This document shows, piece after piece, positions 1 through 6,363 of a DNA stretch of 11,363 bases (position 1 is the first letter of the stretch; each line of letters begins with the position of its first letter). The DNA is from Paracoccaceae bacterium (GTDB taxonomy: Bacteria; Pseudomonadota; Alphaproteobacteria; Rhodobacterales; Rhodobacteraceae), in the NCBI GenBank assembly GCA_015487255.1, contig WFQA01000060.1, positions 1 to 11,363 of the forward strand. Reading direction: 5' to 3'. Both the position numbers and the translations under genes were made by a program. Below the pieces are notes generated by a model. That model had not been told where the DNA came from and searched no databases. It was given only the letters and a program-made list of their open reading frames with translations.

Positions 1-304
1 CATGGGGCTGGGGGTGAGTTTTGAAAAGGTCGGCGGGTTTGATCCGGTGGCCTTTGACGAGGGTTGTGTGAGTGCTGTGCGCAATGCGGCCAAGCGGCTG
101 GGCTATAGCCATCGCGATATCATTTCCGGCGCGGGGCATGATGCCTGCTGGATAAACCGGAGCACGCCCACAGCGATGGTGATGTGCCCTTGTGTGGATG
201 GGCTGAGCCATAACGAAGCCGAGGAGATTTCAATGGAATGGGCCACGGCGGGGGCGGATGTGCTGCTGCATGCGGTGGTGGAAACAGCGGAGATTGTGGA
301 ATAG
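1..304 (+). CDS. M20-family Zn-dependent amidohydrolase (N-carbamoyl-amino acid / beta-ureidopropionase type), C-terminal part
   Basis: Only the last 100 or so residues are in the window; the frame runs off the left edge and ends at TAG 302-304. Seen: GAGHDA at residues 43-48 and GLSHNEAEE at 67-75 (counting from the Met at base 2). These match the C-terminal signature of the M20 amidase/hydantoinase-carbamoylase group, in which the His of SHNEAE is a metal ligand. Members hydrolyse N-carbamoyl-beta-alanine, N-carbamoyl-L-amino acids or allantoate in the cytoplasm. Lying directly before a dihydropyrimidinase, beta-ureidopropionase (third step of reductive pyrimidine breakdown) or hydantoin-pathway carbamoylase is the likely role. 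The fragment alone does not fix the substrate. Confidence 0.88.
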   Translation, partial: MGLGVSFEKVGGFDPVAFDEGCVSAVRNAAKRLGYSHRDIISGAGHDACWINRSTPTAMVMCPCVDGLSHNEAEEISMEWATAGADVLLHAVVETAEIVE

Positions 305-318
305 ACGCTGGTGCCGGA

Positions 319-362
319 GCGGGGGCCAGCCCCCGCACCCCCGGAGTATTTTTCAAAGAATG
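319..362 (+). repeat. GC hairpin followed by GAGTATTTTT element, between the amidohydrolase and hydA
   Basis: A perfect 8-bp stem GCGGGGGC (319-326) / GCCCCCGC (329-336) with a 2-base loop is followed by CCCCCGGAGTATTTTTCAAA. It fills most of the 84-base gap before hydA. The T-run is 10 bases or more beyond the stem, so it is not a classical intrinsic terminator. A related arrangement (GGGGGCT hairpin, then GAGTATTT) recurs at 7720-7757, which marks it as a dispersed module. It may attenuate transcription or stabilise the 3' end of the upstream message. Confidence 0.7.
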
Positions 363-388
363 AAGAAACCGGCGAATTGGAGGATGAA

Positions 389-1840
389 ATGACCAAAGTT
401 ATCAAAGGCGGTACAGTTGTAACCGCAGACCTGACATATGAAGCCGATGTGAGGATCGAGGATGGAAAGATCATCGAGATCGGGCCGAACCTGAGTGGCG
501 ATGAGGTGTTGGACGCCACCGGTTGTTACATTATGCCCGGCGGGATTGACCCGCATACGCATTTGGAGATGCCGTTTATGGGCACCTACTCATCCGATGA
601 TTTCGAAAGTGGCACCCGCGCGGCTTTGGCTGGCGGCACCACGATGGTGGTGGATTTTGCATTGCCAAACCCCGGCGAGAGCCTGCTGGATGCGCTGAAG
701 CGTTGGGATAATAAATCGACCCGCGCCAATTGTGATTACAGCTTCCATATGGCCGTCACATGGTGGGGTGAGCAGGTGTTTGATGATATGCAGGCGGTGG
801 TCGGGCGCGGGATCAACACGTTTAAGCATTTTCTGGCCTATAAGGGCGCGCTGATGGTCAATGATGACGAGCTTTACGCCAGTTTCACCCGCTGTGCCGA
901 GCTGGGGGCCACGCCTTTGGTGCATGCGGAAAACGGTGATGTGGTGGCGGAGCTGACAGCGCAATTGCTGGCCGAGGGTAATACCGGCCCCGAGGCGCAT
1001 GCCTATTCCCGCCCGCCGCAGGTGGAGGGCGAGGCGACCAACCGCGCGATCATGATCGCTGACATGGCCGGTGCGCCGCTTTATGTGGTGCATACCAGCT
1101 GTGAGGAGGCGCACGAGGCCATTCGCCGGGCGCGGATGCAGGGCAAGCGGGTGTGGGGGGAGCCGCTGATCCAGCATCTCACACTGGACGAGAGCGAGTA
1201 TTTTAACAAGGATTGGGACCATGCGGCGCGGCGCGTGATGAGCCCGCCATTTCGCAATAAGCAGCATCAGGATAGCCTTTGGGCCGGGCTGCAAAGCGGC
1301 TCGCTCTCGGTGGTGGCGACCGATCATTGCGCTTTTACCACCGAGCAAAAGCGCTCGGGCGTGGGGGATTTTTCCAAGATACCCAACGGCACCGGCGGGC
1401 TGGAGGACCGGATGCCGATGCTGTGGACAAACGGGGTTGGCACGGGTCGTTTAACGATGAACGAGTTTGTGGCCGTGACCTCGACCAATATTGCCAAAAT
1501 TCTGAATTGCTACCCGAAAAAGGGGGCGATACTGGTGGGGGCGGATGCGGATATTGTAGTGTGGGACCCGGATAAGGAAAAGACCATAACCGCAAGCGCG
1601 CAGCAGTCGTCGATTGACTATAATGTGTTTGAAGGCAAACAGGTCAAAGGCCTGCCGCGCTTTACCCTGACACGGGGGCAGGTGGCGGTTTATGACGGTG
1701 AAATCCGCACTAAGGAAGGGCATGGGGATTTCGTGGCGCGGGCGCCGAATGCAACGGTGAACAAGGCGTTGAGCAAGTGGAAAGATTTGACCGCGCCGCG
1801 GCCTGTTGAGCGCACCGGCATTCCGGCCAGCGGGGTCTGA
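389..1840 (+). CDS. hydA: dihydropyrimidinase / D-hydantoinase
   Basis: A 483-residue cytoplasmic amidohydrolase, the usual family length. It reversibly opens the ring of 5,6-dihydrouracil/dihydrothymine (or 5-substituted hydantoins) to the N-carbamoyl amino acid. The binuclear zinc set is complete: HTH (H56, H58) in GGIDPHTHLEMPF, the lysine expected to be carbamylated (K152) in FLAYKG, H179 in LVHAENGD, H235 in VVHTSCEEA and D312 in VVATDHCAF. The substrate-site stretch NGTGGLEDRMP follows near residue 333. The start is ATG 389, preceded by TTGGAGG (377-383). The frame is open upstream to GTG 311, but that extension crosses the hairpin repeat and encodes low-complexity sequence, so it was rejected. 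Only 84 bases separate it from the upstream amidohydrolase, consistent with one operon for pyrimidine or hydantoin use. Confidence 0.96.
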   Translation: MTKVIKGGTVVTADLTYEADVRIEDGKIIEIGPNLSGDEVLDATGCYIMPGGIDPHTHLEMPFMGTYSSDDFESGTRAALAGGTTMVVDFALPNPGESLLDALKRWDNKSTRANCDYSFHMAVTWWGEQVFDDMQAVVGRGINTFKHFLAYKGALMVNDDELYASFTRCAELGATPLVHAENGDVVAELTAQLLAEGNTGPEAHAYSRPPQVEGEATNRAIMIADMAGAPLYVVHTSCEEAHEAIRRARMQGKRVWGEPLIQHLTLDESEYFNKDWDHAARRVMSPPFRNKQHQDSLWAGLQSGSLSVVATDHCAFTTEQKRSGVGDFSKIPNGTGGLEDRMPMLWTNGVGTGRLTMNEFVAVTSTNIAKILNCYPKKGAILVGADADIVVWDPDKEKTITASAQQSSIDYNVFEGKQVKGLPRFTLTRGQVAVYDGEIRTKEGHGDFVARAPNATVNKALSKWKDLTAPRPVERTGIPASGV

Positions 1841-1842
1841 GC

Positions 1843-2343
1843 GTGGGTGTGCCTTATTCTATGGGATTAAATCGGCGGTTTGTGTTTTTTGCGCTTCTGT
1901 CTGGCGTCGGTTCTGTGGTGCTGGTCACGGTTGTCGGGCTTGGCACAGCGTTGATCGGAAACATCTTTTTTCAACAGGAAATTGAGGTTCCTCCCGGGTC
2001 CGGGATCATCACCGAAATGGTAACCATCTTTTTCCTGACGACCATGATCGGCCTGGTGATGGCCGTCACGGCATTGCCGGTGACATTGCCTGGAAGTGTG
2101 ATTGTCTGGTTTGTCAGCCTCAAGTATTTTTCCGGCAGAGTGACCGAGAAATGGCGCATTCGGATTTCTGCCGGCCTGTCGGGCCTGGCAGGCGCAGTTG
2201 GGTTCATTTTGTGGGTGAACTGGATGAACTCGATAGGCGGGCCGGGCTTTTGGCCCATGTTTACTCTGGTTCCGCTGGTGATGGTGGCGGCCATAGCCTC
2301 GGCTGAATTTGTCTACCGGCCTGCTGGAAAGGCTGTATTGTGA
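1843..2343 (+). CDS. unrecognised small multi-pass membrane protein
   Basis: 166 residues from GTG 1843, or 160 from ATG 1861; neither has a strong ribosome site. The first lies 2 bases after the hydA stop, which suggests coupled translation. Hydrophobic stretches lie at about 12-43, 57-92 (long enough for two helices), 108-126 and 136-156, joined by short basic loops (KYFSGRVTEKWRIR), so 4-5 membrane spans are expected. I recognise no family motif. It ends in TGATG shared with the ABC ATPase start, so it is embedded in the operon. A transport accessory protein is conceivable from position, but that is only inference. It could also be a late insertion into a standard hydA-ABC order. Confidence 0.78.
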   Translation: MGVPYSMGLNRRFVFFALLSGVGSVVLVTVVGLGTALIGNIFFQQEIEVPPGSGIITEMVTIFFLTTMIGLVMAVTALPVTLPGSVIVWFVSLKYFSGRVTEKWRIRISAGLSGLAGAVGFILWVNWMNSIGGPGFWPMFTLVPLVMVAAIASAEFVYRPAGKAVL

Positions 2344-3155
2344 TGGCGCGAAATGACCCGGATAGCAATCGCGCACCGGCCGAGACGGTTATATCAGCCA
2401 GCAACCTGTCGCTGACGTTTGAGACCAATGACGGGCCGGTGCATGCGCTCAAGGATGTGGACCTGACCATCAACCGTGGTGAGTTTGTCAGTTTCATCGG
2501 GCCTTCGGGCTGTGGCAAAACCACATTTTTGCGGGTGCTGGCAGACCTTGAGCAGCCCACCGGTGGCAGTGTGAGTGTCAACGGTATGACGCCGCGCGAG
2601 GCACGCATGAAGCGGGCTTATGGTTTTGTTTTTCAGGCGGCCGGGCTTTACCCCTGGCGCACGATTGCCGGCAATATCAAGCTGCCGCTGGAGATCATGG
2701 GGCTTTCAAAGAGTGAGCAGAATGAGCGGGTGCAAAAAGTGCTGGAGCTGGTGCATCTGGATGGATTCGGGAAGAAATTCCCATGGCAGCTCTCGGGGGG
2801 TATGCAGCAGCGGGCCTCCATTGCCCGCGCGCTTGGCTTTGATGCGGATATATTGCTGATGGATGAACCTTTTGGCGCGCTTGACGAGATCGTGCGCGAC
2901 CACCTCAACGAGCAGCTTTTGGAGCTTTGGGCCAAGACCAACAAGACCATCGGTTTTGTTACCCATTCGATCCCCGAGGCGGTTTATCTTTCCACCAAGA
3001 TCGTGGTGATGTCGCCGCGCCCGGGAAGGGTGCGCGAGGTGATTGAAAGCAGCCTGCCCCGCGAGCGGCCGCTGGATATTCGCGAAAGTGCTGAGTTTTT
3101 GGCCATTGCCCATCGGGTGCGCGAGGGGCTGCGGGGTGGGCATGATGATGGGTGA
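2343..3155 (+). CDS. ABC transporter ATP-binding protein (SsuB/TauB/ThiZ-like)
   Basis: 270 residues with every ATPase motif: Walker A GPSGCGKT (53-60), Q-loop Q98 in VFQAAGLYPW, signature LSGGMQQ (150-156), Walker B ILLMDE (170-175), D-loop ALDE and switch His208 in FVTHS. The PWRTI and MQQRASIARAL wording is typical of the nitrate/sulfonate/taurine and riboflavin/thiamine-precursor importers, which power uptake through paired permeases. ATG 2343 overlaps the preceding stop (TGATG) and has GGAAAGG at 2326-2332; GTG 2340 is a possible alternative. It would work with the two permeases and the binding protein downstream. The substrate is inferred from the flanking catabolic genes to be a pyrimidine, dihydropyrimidine or hydantoin-like compound. 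Confidence 0.94.
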   Translation: MARNDPDSNRAPAETVISASNLSLTFETNDGPVHALKDVDLTINRGEFVSFIGPSGCGKTTFLRVLADLEQPTGGSVSVNGMTPREARMKRAYGFVFQAAGLYPWRTIAGNIKLPLEIMGLSKSEQNERVQKVLELVHLDGFGKKFPWQLSGGMQQRASIARALGFDADILLMDEPFGALDEIVRDHLNEQLLELWAKTNKTIGFVTHSIPEAVYLSTKIVVMSPRPGRVREVIESSLPRERPLDIRESAEFLAIAHRVREGLRGGHDDG

Positions 3156-3157
3156 GT

Positions 3158-3196
3158 GTTTGACAATTTGCAAACGGTGCGTGGGGACCACGCACC
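3158..3196 (+). repeat. intra-operon hairpin between the ATPase and permease genes
   Basis: A perfect 9-bp stem, GGTGCGTGG (3176-3184) and CCACGCACC (3188-3196), closes on a GGA loop, followed by CTACGGGG. A weaker 5-bp GTTTG/CAAAC pair (3158-3162/3171-3175) precedes it. This is the only sizeable gap inside the transporter operon. It has no T-run, so termination is unlikely. It may protect the upstream message or tune ATPase-to-permease ratios. The GTGCGTGG...CCACGCACCCTACG wording resembles dispersed REP-like palindromes, which is an impression and not a search result. Confidence 0.72.
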
Positions 3197-3205
3197 CTAC
3201 GGGGC

Positions 3206-4132
3206 ATGGGAATGCGTAATATTCTGCCCGTCTTCACTGTGGTGATGGTGATCTTTGCGCTTTGGTATGCCTTTGCCATCGTGCTGAATAAAAACTGGGC
3301 CGAGGATAAGGCCACCCGTGGCGGCTATGAATTGAGTTTTAGCGAGCTGGTGGCCGATACCTGGAGCCAGAAAAAGCCGCGCCTGCCAACGCCGGATCAG
3401 GTGGCGGGGGAAATATGGCAATCAACCGGTGTGGCGGCGGCGAAAAAATGGCGCCGCACCGCGGGGGACCCTTTGTTTGCGCGCATATCAGAGGTGCTGA
3501 ATGACAAGCGCTCGCTGATCCGCCATGCGTGGCTCACCCTTTCGGCCACCATGCTGGGCTTTGTATTTGGCACCGGGCTGGGCATTTTGCTGGCGGTGGG
3601 GATCGTGCATAACCGCGCGATGGATAATTCGGTGATGCCATGGGTGATCACCAGCCAGACCATCCCCATTCTGGCGCTGGCACCGATGATTATTGTGGTG
3701 CTGAATGCGGTGGGTATTTCGGGGCTGGTGCCCAAGGCGATCATCTCGGCTTATCTGAGCTTTTTCCCGGTGGTGGTGGGCATGGTCAAGGGGCTGCGCA
3801 GCCCCGAAGCGATGCAGCTTGACCAGATGCGCACATGGTTTGCCAGCAAATCGCAGATATTCTGGAAGCTGCGCCTGCCTTCGAGCGTGCCTTATCTTTT
3901 TACCTCGCTGAAGATCGGAGTGGCGGCCTCTTTGGTGGGGGCCATCGTTGGCGAGTTGACGATCAGTCAGGAGGGCGGGCTGGGGGCGCGCATGTTGCAG
4001 GGCAATTATTATGGCACCACGCTGACGATCTGGGCCGCGCTGATATTGGCGGCGGCACTGGCGGCGGTGCTGGTCTCCTCTGTTGGGCTGGTTGAGCGGA
4101 TCACCAAGAAACGCATGGGGTTTGTGCAATGA
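3206..4132 (+). CDS. ABC transporter permease 1 (BPD_transp_1 / SsuC-TauC type)
   Basis: 308 residues from ATG 3206. ATG 3212 (two codons later) has better spacing from the GGGG at 3201-3204. One N-terminal membrane helix (about 6-28) is followed by a soluble, charged stretch of roughly 75 residues (29-104), then the permease core: helices near 109-134, 144-168, 174-195, 232-252 and 272-296. The EAA-type loop, EAMQLDQMRTWFASKSQIFWKLRLP, lies at 201-225 and docks on the ATPase. Such proteins form the inner-membrane channel with a partner permease. The long N-terminal insert is more than the core fold needs. Its stop overlaps the next gene's start (ATGA, 4129-4132), so the two permeases are translationally coupled. 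Confidence 0.92.
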   Translation: MGMRNILPVFTVVMVIFALWYAFAIVLNKNWAEDKATRGGYELSFSELVADTWSQKKPRLPTPDQVAGEIWQSTGVAAAKKWRRTAGDPLFARISEVLNDKRSLIRHAWLTLSATMLGFVFGTGLGILLAVGIVHNRAMDNSVMPWVITSQTIPILALAPMIIVVLNAVGISGLVPKAIISAYLSFFPVVVGMVKGLRSPEAMQLDQMRTWFASKSQIFWKLRLPSSVPYLFTSLKIGVAASLVGAIVGELTISQEGGLGARMLQGNYYGTTLTIWAALILAAALAAVLVSSVGLVERITKKRMGFVQ

Positions 4133-4968
4133 TGCTGGTATTGGCGGCGCTGGGGGTCTGGGCCATTGGCTGGGGGGTGAATATCTGGGTCTCCCATCAA
4201 AAGCCGGGGCGCTGGCAGAGCGTGGTTTCGGCCACGGTTTTTGGCGTGACAGCGGTGATCATGTGGCAGCTTGTTGTTACCGGGCTTGAGGTGTCGCCGG
4301 TTATCCTGCCACCGCCTTCGATGATCTTTACCGCTTTTGTCAGCTCCACCGATATTTTGTGGGCGGACTTCATACAAACCTTTGTGAAGGGGGCGCTGAG
4401 CGGCTATGTGATCGGCTGTAGCGCGGCGTTTTTGACCGCTCTGGCGATCGACCGTTCGAATTTCCTCAAGCGCGGGCTGCTGCCGATCGGCAATTTTGTC
4501 GCGGCGCTGCCGATCATCGGCATGGCCCCGATTCTGGTGATGTGGTTTGGCTTTGACTGGCAGTCAAAAGCCGCCGTGGTGGTGGTCATGATCTTCTTTC
4601 CGGTGCTGGTCAACACCGTGCAGGGGCTTGATGCGGCAGGCAAAATGCAGCGCGACCTGATGCACACCTATGCGGCCGGCTATTGGCAGAGCCTGTTCAA
4701 GCTGCGCCTGCCTGCTGCCGCGCCGTTTATCTTCAACGGGCTGAAAATCGCCAGCACGCTGGCGCTGATCGGCGCGATTGTGGCCGAGTTTTTTGGCTCA
4801 CCCATTGTGGGCATGGGCTTTCGTATTTCAACCGGGGCGGGGCGGCTTGAGCTGGATCTGGTCTGGGCGGAAATTGTGGTCGCGGCCATTGCCGGGTCCG
4901 CATTTTATGGTATCGTTGCGCTTATTGAGCGCAAAGCTACTTTTTGGCACCCTTCGCAACGTAAATGA
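4129..4968 (+). CDS. ABC transporter permease 2 (BPD_transp_1 / SsuC-TauC type)
   Basis: 279 residues from ATG 4129, overlapping the preceding stop by 4 bases; ATG 4132 is an alternative. Two N-terminal hydrophobic segments (2-20 and 33-52) precede the core, with helices near 84-106, 118-142, 146-165, 203-222 and 246-266. The EAA-type cytoplasmic loop runs about 167-200 and contains RDLMHTYAAGYWQSLFKLRL. VSPVILPPPSMIFTAF (55-70) is the standard lead-in of sulfonate/nitrate/thiamine-precursor permeases. It pairs with permease 1 to make a heterodimeric inner-membrane channel for the adjacent ATPase and binding protein. Confidence 0.93.
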   Translation: MMLVLAALGVWAIGWGVNIWVSHQKPGRWQSVVSATVFGVTAVIMWQLVVTGLEVSPVILPPPSMIFTAFVSSTDILWADFIQTFVKGALSGYVIGCSAAFLTALAIDRSNFLKRGLLPIGNFVAALPIIGMAPILVMWFGFDWQSKAAVVVVMIFFPVLVNTVQGLDAAGKMQRDLMHTYAAGYWQSLFKLRLPAAAPFIFNGLKIASTLALIGAIVAEFFGSPIVGMGFRISTGAGRLELDLVWAEIVVAAIAGSAFYGIVALIERKATFWHPSQRK

Positions 4969-4995
4969 AGGGGCTTTCAACCAAGGGAGAAGACA

Positions 4996-5985
4996 ATGAA
5001 TATGATCAAAACTGGCCTGCTGACCGGCGCATTGACGCTGGGCGGCTTTATGGCCCAGGCACAGGATGACGTGACCCTGCAACTCAAATGGGTCACGCAA
5101 GCGCAATTTGCCGGCTATTATGTGGCGCTGGAAAACGGCTATTACGAGGATGAGGGGCTGAATGTGGAGATCAAGGCCGGTGGGCCGGATGTGGCCCCGA
5201 CGCAGGTGCTCGCCGGTGGCGGGGCCGATGTGGTGATCGACTGGATGCCCTCCGCCCTTTCAGCCCGCGAAAAAGGCTTGCCGCTGGTTAATATCGCGCA
5301 ACCGTTTAAAAGCTCGGGCATGATGCTGACCTGCCGCCGCGATGCCGGGGTGGAAAGCACCGCTGATTTCGCCGGCAAAACCCTTGGCGTGTGGTTCTTT
5401 GGCAATGAATTCCCGTTCCTTTCATGGATGGCGCAGCTTGGCCTTTCCACCGATGGCGGGCCGGATGGCGTGACCGTGCTGAAGCAGGGTTTTAACGTTG
5501 ACCCGATCCTGCAAGGGCAGGCGGCCTGTGTTTCGACCATGACCTATAACGAGTATTGGCAGATCATCGATGCGGGGCTGACACCTGAAGAGCTGACCGT
5601 GTTCAAATACCAAGATCAGGGTGTGGCCACGCTGGAAGACGGGCTTTACGTGCTGGAAGAAAATCTGGCCGACCCGGAATTCGTTGACCGTATGGTGCGC
5701 TTTGTGCGCGCCTCGATGAAGGGCTGGAAATGGGCCGAGGAAAACCCCGATGCCGCTGCCGAGATCGTGCTGGAATATGACGAAACCGGCGCGCAAACCC
5801 TCGAGCACCAGACCCGGATGATGGGTGAGGTCGCCCTGCTGACCGCCGGCTCAAACGGTGCGCTGGATGTGGCTGATTACGAGCGCACGGTGCAATCGCT
5901 GCTGGCTGGCGGGGATGACCCGGTGATCACCAAGGAGCCAAGTGGTGCCTGGACCAGCATCATTACCGATGCGGCATTGAACTAG
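4996..5985 (+). CDS. periplasmic substrate-binding protein, NMT1/THI5-like
   Basis: 329 residues. A signal peptide of about 22 residues (hydrophobic TGLLTGALTLGGFMA, cleavage after AQA) exports it. The mature start, VTLQLKWVTQAQFAGYYVAL followed by ENGYYEDEGLNVEI, is the hallmark of NMT1/THI5-like binding proteins for thiamine-precursor pyrimidines, riboflavin and related heterocycles. The ligand pocket itself cannot be read from sequence. ATG 4996 has the strongest ribosome site of the operon (AAGGGAG, 4983-4989), which fits the excess of binding protein usual in importers. It is the last gene before a probable terminator. With hydA and the amidohydrolase upstream, a pyrimidine-type ligand is the best inference. 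Confidence 0.93.
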   Translation: MNMIKTGLLTGALTLGGFMAQAQDDVTLQLKWVTQAQFAGYYVALENGYYEDEGLNVEIKAGGPDVAPTQVLAGGGADVVIDWMPSALSAREKGLPLVNIAQPFKSSGMMLTCRRDAGVESTADFAGKTLGVWFFGNEFPFLSWMAQLGLSTDGGPDGVTVLKQGFNVDPILQGQAACVSTMTYNEYWQIIDAGLTPEELTVFKYQDQGVATLEDGLYVLEENLADPEFVDRMVRFVRASMKGWKWAEENPDAAAEIVLEYDETGAQTLEHQTRMMGEVALLTAGSNGALDVADYERTVQSLLAGGDDPVITKEPSGAWTSIITDAALN

Positions 5986-6008
5986 GCGGCCAATGCATTA
6001 AATATTAA

Positions 6009-6039
6009 CCTGCTCCGGTAAGCTCGGGGCAGGCGTTTT
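6009..6039 (+). terminator. probable intrinsic terminator of the hydA-ABC operon
   Basis: CCTGCTCC (6009-6016) pairs with GGGGCAGG (6026-6033), with one T-G wobble and a 9-base loop, followed by CGTTTTA. The T-run is only four long, so efficiency is uncertain. Its place 24 bases after the binding-protein stop suits an operon end. Confidence 0.5.
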
Positions 6040-6051
6040 ACGAGGCTTTTG

Positions 6052-6363
6052 ATGGATTCGATGCTGGGCTTTATCGCATCACTTGCGCTGGCAACTTTGT
6101 TGCTGGTCGGGCTGGGTGTGCCGATCATCAAGCGGCTGACGCTGGCGATGGAGGGGCATTTCGAGTTTTCCGGCGATAGCCTGACCAAGCGCTCGCGCCT
6201 TGCCGGATTTTTGTATTTTACCGCCTGGGCGCTGGTTTCCGTGCTGGCGTGGAGCTTTTTTGCTGACTGGTTTTTCACCGGCTCGCTGGAATATGCCCTG
6301 ACGCTTTTGGCTTTAAAGGCAGAGATCGTCATCCGTATTCTGGCGGAGCTTGGCAGTGACTGA
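6052..6363 (+). CDS. small two-helix membrane protein, partner of the zinc-ribbon protein
   Basis: 103 residues from ATG 6052, with ACGAGG at 6040-6045 as ribosome site. Predicted spans lie at about 4-25 (LGFIASLALATLLLVGLGVP) and 51-72 (AGFLYFTAWALVSVLAWSFF), with a charged loop between them and a C-terminal helix of amphipathic look (78-101). No family is recognised. Its last 8 bases overlap the GTG start of the zinc-ribbon protein, so the two are translationally coupled and probably act together at the inner membrane. It follows the terminator of the transport operon, so it probably has its own promoter in 5986-6040, which I cannot define. Confidence 0.8.
   Translation: MDSMLGFIASLALATLLLVGLGVPIIKRLTLAMEGHFEFSGDSLTKRSRLAGFLYFTAWALVSVLAWSFFADWFFTGSLEYALTLLALKAEIVIRILAELGSD

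Noticed and set aside
319..355. Intrinsic terminator between the amidohydrolase and hydA
   Set aside because: The T-run lies more than 10 bases beyond the stem, and the enzymes belong to one pathway; attenuation remains possible but a clean terminator is not supported.
311..388. Possible N-terminal extension of hydA from GTG 311
   Set aside because: It crosses the hairpin repeat, encodes a low-complexity Pro/Ala/Gly start, and the ATG at 389 has a good ribosome site and gives the normal family length.
590..1348. Long minus-strand open frame (252 codons) inside hydA
   Set aside because: Composition is a complement shadow (His/Arg-rich, no motif), while the plus-strand frame is a complete enzyme.
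3488..4129. Minus-strand open frame (213 codons) opposite permease 1
   Set aside because: His/Gln/Arg-rich shadow of GC-rich coding; no start context or protein-like pattern.
5998..6009. TTAA...TTAACC as a CtrA full site before the 6052 gene
   Set aside because: The spacing is 3 bases rather than the 7 of the CtrA consensus; the stretch is simply AT-rich.
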